Below are positions 59,779-64,000 of a DNA stretch of 64,000 nt, piece by piece. The notes under the pieces were generated by a model, which worked only from the letters and a program-made list of their open reading frames with translations, was not told where the DNA came from and did not search any database. Origin of the DNA: Ferdinandcohnia sp036965045. GTDB taxonomy: Bacteria; Bacillota; Bacilli; Bacillales; Bacillaceae_L. The stretch lies in NCBI RefSeq assembly GCF_036965045.1, contig NZ_JBALOV010000035.1, positions 186,001 through 250,000 on the forward strand, given 5' to 3'. The stretch's first letter is position 1, and each line of letters opens with the position of its first letter. A program made the translations under genes and the position numbers.

Positions 59779-60994
59779 TGGAAACATGCTATCACAAGAC
59801 GAAATTGATGCGTTATTAAGAGGTACAGCAGACTTAGACAACGAAGAACCGGTAGCAAAAGGTAATAAACCCCTTGTAGAAGATTTTTTATCTTTAATTG
59901 AACAGGATGCGCTTGGGGAGATTGGAAACATCTCTTTTGGAAGTTCAGCCACTGCGCTTTCCACATTACTTAATCAAAAGGTTGATATTACGACACCGAA
60001 TGTTTCACTGGTTCTAAGTTCTGAATTAGCTGATGAGTTTCCACACCCATATGTAGCGATCTATGTCAATTATACAGCTGGTTTTACGGGAACAAATTTA
60101 TTGGTAATAAAACAAAGTGATGCAGCCATCATTGCGGATTTGATGTTAGGTGGGAATGGACTTGCCGCACCGGAATCCTTAGGTGACTTACAACTAAGTG
60201 CTGTGCAGGAGGCAATGAACCAAATGATGGGTTCAGCCGCAACTTCCATGTCAACAGTCTTTAGTAAGAAAATAGATATTTCTCCACCAAGTATTGACAT
60301 TCTTGATATTAAACATGGTGAAGGGGCTGAAAACCTGCCATCTGATGATATGTTAGTGAAGATATCTTTTCGACTTACAATTGGTGAGCTGATTGACTCA
60401 ACAATCATGCAATTAGTTCCAATTGATTTTGCTAAAGATCTTGTTCGAGAGCTTCTTTCCCCTCAGGCGGAAAAACATGCCTTGGCTATGGATACTCCTA
60501 CTCAACTTGTAGATGCTCAGATGCCTGTTCAACAATCAAACAACACTATGCCTAATGTTGAACAACAAATGGAAATACCATCTGAATTGACACAGCCAAA
60601 TCATCAACCGGAATTTAAACAACCAGTAACGAATAATGGTCGACAGCATCTTGGTGGCACTCATGCAAGACAGCCTGAAATCCAACCTGCGGTATTTTCA
60701 GAATTCGAATCTGTCCAATTACAGGAAGCCGAATCTAGGAACTTAAATATGTTATTAGATATTCCGCTTCAAGTTACGGTTGAATTAGGGCGAACAAAAC
60801 GCTCGATTAAAGACATTCTTGAACTAACAGCAGGCTCTATTATTGAATTAGACAAACTTGCAGGAGAGCCGGTAGATGTGTTAGTTAACGGAAAACTTAT
60901 CGCACAAGGTGAGGTAGTTGTAATTGAAGAAAACTTTGGAGTTAGAATAACCGATATCATCTCCCAAAGTGATCGAATTAAAAAATTGAATTAA
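59771..60994 (+). CDS. fliY: Motor switch phosphatase FliY (CheC-FliN fusion)
   Basis: 407 residues from ATG 59771, after AAGGGGGGGACC. The start MLSQDEIDALLRG is a CheY-binding peptide like that of FliM. The CheC-type phosphatase has two active centres of the E-x2-N type (LGEIGNISFGSSA and QEAMNQMMGSAA). A long Gln/Pro/Asn-rich linker (about 235-315) joins to the C-terminal FliN domain (LDIPLQVTVELGRTKRSI). It both forms the C ring and dephosphorylates CheY-P. It is about 30 residues longer than B. subtilis FliY, mainly in the linker. Confidence 0.95.
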   Translation: MNNGNMLSQDEIDALLRGTADLDNEEPVAKGNKPLVEDFLSLIEQDALGEIGNISFGSSATALSTLLNQKVDITTPNVSLVLSSELADEFPHPYVAIYVNYTAGFTGTNLLVIKQSDAAIIADLMLGGNGLAAPESLGDLQLSAVQEAMNQMMGSAATSMSTVFSKKIDISPPSIDILDIKHGEGAENLPSDDMLVKISFRLTIGELIDSTIMQLVPIDFAKDLVRELLSPQAEKHALAMDTPTQLVDAQMPVQQSNNTMPNVEQQMEIPSELTQPNHQPEFKQPVTNNGRQHLGGTHARQPEIQPAVFSEFESVQLQEAESRNLNMLLDIPLQVTVELGRTKRSIKDILELTAGSIIELDKLAGEPVDVLVNGKLIAQGEVVVIEENFGVRITDIISQSDRIKKLN

Positions 60995-61011
60995 TGTAGG
61001 GGGCAACACAA

Positions 61012-61374
61012 ATGGCACATAAAATTCTTATCGTAGATGATGCAGCATTTATGAGAATGATGATTAAGGACATCCTAACTAAAAATGGTTTTGAGGTTGT
61101 TGCAGAGGCTGCGGATGGGGCACAGGCGGTAGATAAATATCGAGAACATCAACCAGACCTTGTAACAATGGATATTACAATGCCTGAGATGGATGGAATA
61201 ACAGCCTTGAAAGAGATTAGAAAAATCAATCCAAATGCAAAAGTAATTATGTGCTCAGCAATGGGACAACAAGCGATGGTAATTGATGCTATTCAAGCGG
61301 GAGCAAAGGACTTTATCGTTAAGCCATTCCAAGCAGACCGAGTTATTGAAGCCATCAGTAAAACACTTAGCTAA
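61012..61374 (+). CDS. cheY: Chemotaxis response regulator CheY
   Basis: 120 residues from ATG 61012, after GGGGGC. A single receiver domain: acidic pocket VDDAAFMR (Asp9 and Asp10), phospho-acceptor Asp54 in TMDITMPEMDG, Ser82 (MCSAMG) in the usual Thr/Ser place, and Lys104 in IVKPF. CheY-P binds FliM and FliY, encoded just upstream, and in Bacillus favours counter-clockwise rotation (smooth runs). Confidence 0.97.
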   Translation: MAHKILIVDDAAFMRMMIKDILTKNGFEVVAEAADGAQAVDKYREHQPDLVTMDITMPEMDGITALKEIRKINPNAKVIMCSAMGQQAMVIDAIQAGAKDFIVKPFQADRVIEAISKTLS

Positions 61375-61405
61375 GGAATCCATATTCAGGAGAGTGGCAA
61401 CAAAA

Positions 61406-62062
61406 GTGAAACACATTAAAAAAGTTGTTTTTGCACTAATTTTCTTTCATGCCTTGCTTGTCACTTTCCCTGTACAAGCTGAAGAAGGTCATGTTGATAA
61501 AAGTGTAAATGACGTAATTGGTAATCAAGATGAACAAACCAATGATCAAACCAAGGATCAAGAGGGAACAAATCCCATTGAAAATCGAGAGCCGGCCAAT
61601 GACCTAACATCCGGTGATTTTATAAAAATGATTTTTACAACATTATTTGTACTTGCACTTATTTATTTTTTATTAAAATTTGTAAATAAACGAAATCGCA
61701 TATTTAACCAACATAGGTTCATCGAGAACCTTGGAGGAACCAGTTTAGGAACAAACCGCTCAATTCAAATTGTAAAGGTTGGAGAGCGGATCTTAGTCGT
61801 AGGAGTAGGAGATTCCATTCAGCTTCTTAAGGAAATCGAAGACACAGATGAAATAAATGAAATCCTAGAACAACATAATTCGTCATTAGATTCCATGATT
61901 CAACCAAGAGATCTCATTCATCGTTTTCTTGAAAAGAGAAAAGGAAAGGATTCCGACCAATCTCTTTTCTCCTCAATGCTCCAGAAACAATTAACAGAAC
62001 TTAAGCAAGGGAGAAAGAAGATTGTTGAGCAACTTGAAAATAAGGAGTCTAGCAAAAAATGA
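61406..62062 (+). CDS. fliO: Flagellar biosynthesis protein FliO (FliZ)
   Basis: 218 residues from GTG 61406, with AGGAG 13 bases upstream; GTG 61394 overlaps that SD. A probable signal peptide or helix (KKVVFALIFFHALLVTFPVQA) is followed by an acidic spacer. A transmembrane helix at about 73-95 (FIKMIFTTLFVLALIYFLL) leads to a cytosolic domain with FIENLGGTSLGTNRSIQIVKVG. It helps assemble the FliP ring. Known as FliZ in Bacillus, with a matching length of about 219 aa. It overlaps fliP by 4 bases. Confidence 0.92.
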   Translation: MKHIKKVVFALIFFHALLVTFPVQAEEGHVDKSVNDVIGNQDEQTNDQTKDQEGTNPIENREPANDLTSGDFIKMIFTTLFVLALIYFLLKFVNKRNRIFNQHRFIENLGGTSLGTNRSIQIVKVGERILVVGVGDSIQLLKEIEDTDEINEILEQHNSSLDSMIQPRDLIHRFLEKRKGKDSDQSLFSSMLQKQLTELKQGRKKIVEQLENKESSKK

Positions 62063-62724
62063 ATGAATTTATGGAAATTTTTAATACTAGCGCTCCTGAA
62101 AATGTTTCGACTTCAGTTAAACTACTACTCCTTCTAACTGTTCTTTCAGTGGGACCCGGTATTTTGATTTTAATGACGAGTTTTACAAGAATTATTGTCG
62201 TACTTTCATTTGTTAGGACTTCATTAGGAACACAGCAAATGCCGCCAAATCAGGTATTGATTGGGCTTGCATTGTTTTTAACGTTTTTCGTGATGGCACC
62301 GACATTTAGTGAAGTGAATGATCAAGCGTTAACTCCATTATTTAATGAAGAAATAAATTTAGAAGAAGCCTATACCCGTGCTGCTGTACCATTTAAAGAG
62401 TTTATGAGCGTACATACCCGGCAAAAGGACTTGGAGTTGTTTTTAAATTATACTGGAGCAGACAGACCTGAGACGATACAAGATATACCTTTGACTGCAT
62501 TAGTCCCAGCCTTTGCAATAAGTGAACTTAAAACGGCATTTCAAATCGGATTTATGATTTTTATTCCGTTTCTTGTAATTGATATGGTTGTTGCGAGTAT
62601 CCTGATGTCGATGGGGATGATGATGCTTCCCCCTGTTATGATTTCCTTGCCATTTAAAATACTCTTATTTGTTCTTGTGGATGGATGGTATTTAATCGTT
62701 AAATCCTTATTACAGACCTTCTAG
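62059..62724 (+). CDS. fliP: Flagellar type III export gate protein FliP
   Basis: 221 residues from the ATG overlapping the fliO stop. It is strongly hydrophobic with about four helices. FliP signatures are LTVLSVGPGILILMTSFTRI, RTSLGTQQMPPNQVLIGLAL and ISELKTAFQIGFMIFIPFL. It forms the core of the FliPQR export pore. fliQ follows after 16 bases. Confidence 0.97.
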   Translation: MNEFMEIFNTSAPENVSTSVKLLLLLTVLSVGPGILILMTSFTRIIVVLSFVRTSLGTQQMPPNQVLIGLALFLTFFVMAPTFSEVNDQALTPLFNEEINLEEAYTRAAVPFKEFMSVHTRQKDLELFLNYTGADRPETIQDIPLTALVPAFAISELKTAFQIGFMIFIPFLVIDMVVASILMSMGMMMLPPVMISLPFKILLFVLVDGWYLIVKSLLQTF

Positions 62725-62740
62725 AAGTAGGTGAACAGTG

Positions 62741-63010
62741 TTGAATCCTGAAGTAGTTATTTCATTGGCAGAGAAAGGTGTATATACAACATTAATGATT
62801 TGTGGACCACTATTATTGGTTGCACTCGTTGTGGGATTAATAGTGAGTGTGTTCCAAGCAACAACGCAAATTCAGGAGCAAACATTGGCATTTATCCCAA
62901 AAATCATTGCAGTGCTTGTTGGCTTAGTTTTCTTTGGACCTTGGATGCTTTCTAAAATGCTCGCATATACACATGATATTTTTAGTAATTTGACGAGATT
63001 TGTAGGTTGA
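62741..63010 (+). CDS. fliQ: Flagellar type III export gate protein FliQ
   Basis: 89 residues from TTG 62741, six bases after AGGTG; the GTG just before it is a possible but closer start. Two membrane hairpin helices carry the signatures LMICGPLLLVALVVGLIVS and FQATTQIQEQTLAFIPKI. It forms the outer layer of the export pore with FliP and FliR. Confidence 0.95.
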   Translation: MNPEVVISLAEKGVYTTLMICGPLLLVALVVGLIVSVFQATTQIQEQTLAFIPKIIAVLVGLVFFGPWMLSKMLAYTHDIFSNLTRFVG

Positions 63011-63014
63011 AAAA

Positions 63015-63791
63015 ATGACAGAGGTTTATACCTATTTTCCAGCATTTTTGCTTGTTTTAGTTAGAGTAACGAGTTTTTTTGTAACGATGCCTTTGTTTTC
63101 CTATCGAACACTACCTGCTTCACATCGAATTGGTATTGCTTTTTTTATTTCATGGATTATGTTCCTATCAATGGAAAAACCAATACTCCAAATCAATGGC
63201 GACTATATTCTCCTCATTTTTAAAGAGGCTATGGTAGGTCTTTTAATTGGCTTGGTTGCCTATATGATTTTTGCGGCTATCCAAATTGCTGGAGGATTTA
63301 TCGACTTTCAAATGGGATTTGCCATTGCAAATGTAATCGATCCTCAAACGGGAGCACAAAGTCCGTTAATGGGTCAATACTTATATACATTTGCACTGCT
63401 CTTTTTACTAGCTATTAATGGCCACCATCTTTTATTAGACGGAATCTTTTATAGCTATTCATTTATTCCGATGGAACAAGCGACTCTTCCATTTGGTAAT
63501 GAGAATGTTGTGGAATTTGTGTTAAGGGCTTTTAGCACAATGTTTATTATTGCTTTCCAAATGTCCATGCCTGTTGTTGGGGCTTTGTTTTTAGTTGATA
63601 TTGCCCTAGGGATTATTGCAAGAACAGTTCCGCAGCTAAATGTTTTTGTAGTAGGACTGCCATTGAAAATTGGGGTTAGTTTTGTTGTGATGTTAATTGC
63701 AATGTCAATGATCTTTATGCTTGTCGGGAAACTGGTAGACAATATGTTATATACAATGAGAGGATTAATGGAACTTTTAGGAGGAAGCTAG
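63015..63791 (+). CDS. fliR: Flagellar type III export gate protein FliR
   Basis: 258 residues from ATG 63015. Six or so hydrophobic helices. Family marks are FLLVLVRVTSFFVTMPLF, FQMGFAIANVIDPQTG and VPQLNVFVVGLPLKIGVSF. It completes the FliPQR pore and touches FlhB, whose ATG follows directly after its stop. Confidence 0.96.
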   Translation: MTEVYTYFPAFLLVLVRVTSFFVTMPLFSYRTLPASHRIGIAFFISWIMFLSMEKPILQINGDYILLIFKEAMVGLLIGLVAYMIFAAIQIAGGFIDFQMGFAIANVIDPQTGAQSPLMGQYLYTFALLFLLAINGHHLLLDGIFYSYSFIPMEQATLPFGNENVVEFVLRAFSTMFIIAFQMSMPVVGALFLVDIALGIIARTVPQLNVFVVGLPLKIGVSFVVMLIAMSMIFMLVGKLVDNMLYTMRGLMELLGGS

Positions 63792-64000
63792 ATGTATTTT
63801 GTTCGTCTGAACCTACAATTTTTTGCGGGTGAAAAAACAGAAAAAGCCACTCCTAAAAAACGTCAAGAAACAAGGAAAAAAGGACAGGTAGCCAAAAGTG
63901 CAGATGTAAATACAGCCATTTTATTGCTAGCCATCTTTTTTACTCTGCTTGTTTTTGGGGGCTTTATGTTTGAGCGTATTATGACATTTTTAAAACACTC
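63792..64000 (+). CDS. flhB: Flagellar export switch protein FlhB, N-terminal part (cut by window end)
   Basis: Starts at ATG 63792 immediately after the fliR stop, with GGAGGAAG as SD, and runs open to base 64000. It begins YFVRLNLQFFAGEKTEKATP, then KKRQETRKKGQVAKSADVN and the first transmembrane helix (LLLAIFFTLLVFGG). FlhB closes the export gate and sets substrate order after self-cleavage at NPTH, which is beyond the window. Its C-domain is echoed by the free-standing YlqH at 36477-36758. Confidence 0.95.
   Translation, partial: MYFVRLNLQFFAGEKTEKATPKKRQETRKKGQVAKSADVNTAILLLAIFFTLLVFGGFMFERIMTFLKH

Noticed and set aside
1..64000. CRISPR array, tRNA, rRNA or prophage
   Set aside because: No regularly spaced direct repeats, no cloverleaf with CCA end, no rRNA signatures and no phage genes were seen. 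The only mobile element is the IS at 46.2-47.5 kb.

Overview
This is a 64 kb stretch of a Bacillaceae (Bacillus-like, endospore-forming, flagellated Firmicute) chromosome. Three things show this: an AT-rich base composition with strong GGAGG-type ribosome binding sites, a gene order that follows the gmk to flhB region of Bacillus subtilis almost gene for gene, and a SpoVM gene of only 26 codons. The species cannot be fixed from the window. Nearly every gene is on the + strand. The exceptions are rpmB and an insertion sequence.

Layout. 1-12.4 kb: gmk (3' end), rpoZ, coaBC, priA, def, fmt, rsmB, rlmN, prpC, prkC, rsgA, rpe. These cover nucleotide and CoA supply, replication restart, translation start, RNA methylation and the PASTA kinase/phosphatase pair, and they end at a strong terminator. 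12.4-19.3 kb: spoVM, rpmB (reverse), yloU, yloV, sdaAB-sdaAA, recG. 19.3-24.0 kb: the FapR-controlled lipid operon fapR-plsX-fabD-fabG, then acpP and rnc. 24.1-31.3 kb: smc (interrupted by 43 Ns), ftsY, ylxM, ffh, rpsP, khpA. 31.3-36.8 kb: ylqD, rimM, trmD, rplS, lepB, rbgA, rnhB, ylqG, ylqH. 37-39.1 kb: sucCD behind a promoter carrying a CcpA (cre) site. 39.2-46.1 kb: dprA, topA, xerC, hslV, hslU, codY. 46.2-47.5 kb: an intact IS3-family (IS150-like) element. 47.5-64 kb: the first part of the fla/che operon, flgB-flgC-fliE-fliF-fliG-fliH-fliI-fliJ-ylxF-fliK-flgD-(TIGR02530)-flgE-swrD-fliL-fliM-fliY-cheY-fliO-fliP-fliQ-fliR-flhB, which builds the basal body, rod, hook, switch and type III export gate. 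flhB is cut by the window end.

Most of the window is conserved core. The parts that depart from the expected pattern are these. (1) The insertion sequence sits exactly in the loop of the codY terminator, directly upstream of the flagellar operon. (2) YlqG aligns without gaps to the C-terminal domain of FliK from the same window. It sits beside YlqH, which resembles the cleaved C-terminal domain of FlhB, so the two look like a detached copy of the FliK/FlhB export-switch pair. (3) trmFO, normally between topA and xerC, is absent and a 15-bp perfect hairpin occupies the place. thiN is also absent between rpe and spoVM. (4) Palindromic, structured repeats lie near def, rpmB and rnc, and a second type lies between fliE and fliF. 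(5) The N-run in smc appears to hide no missing sequence. (6) Several control regions can be read directly: FapR box, cre site, a perfect palindrome on the topA promoter, and an rplS leader.
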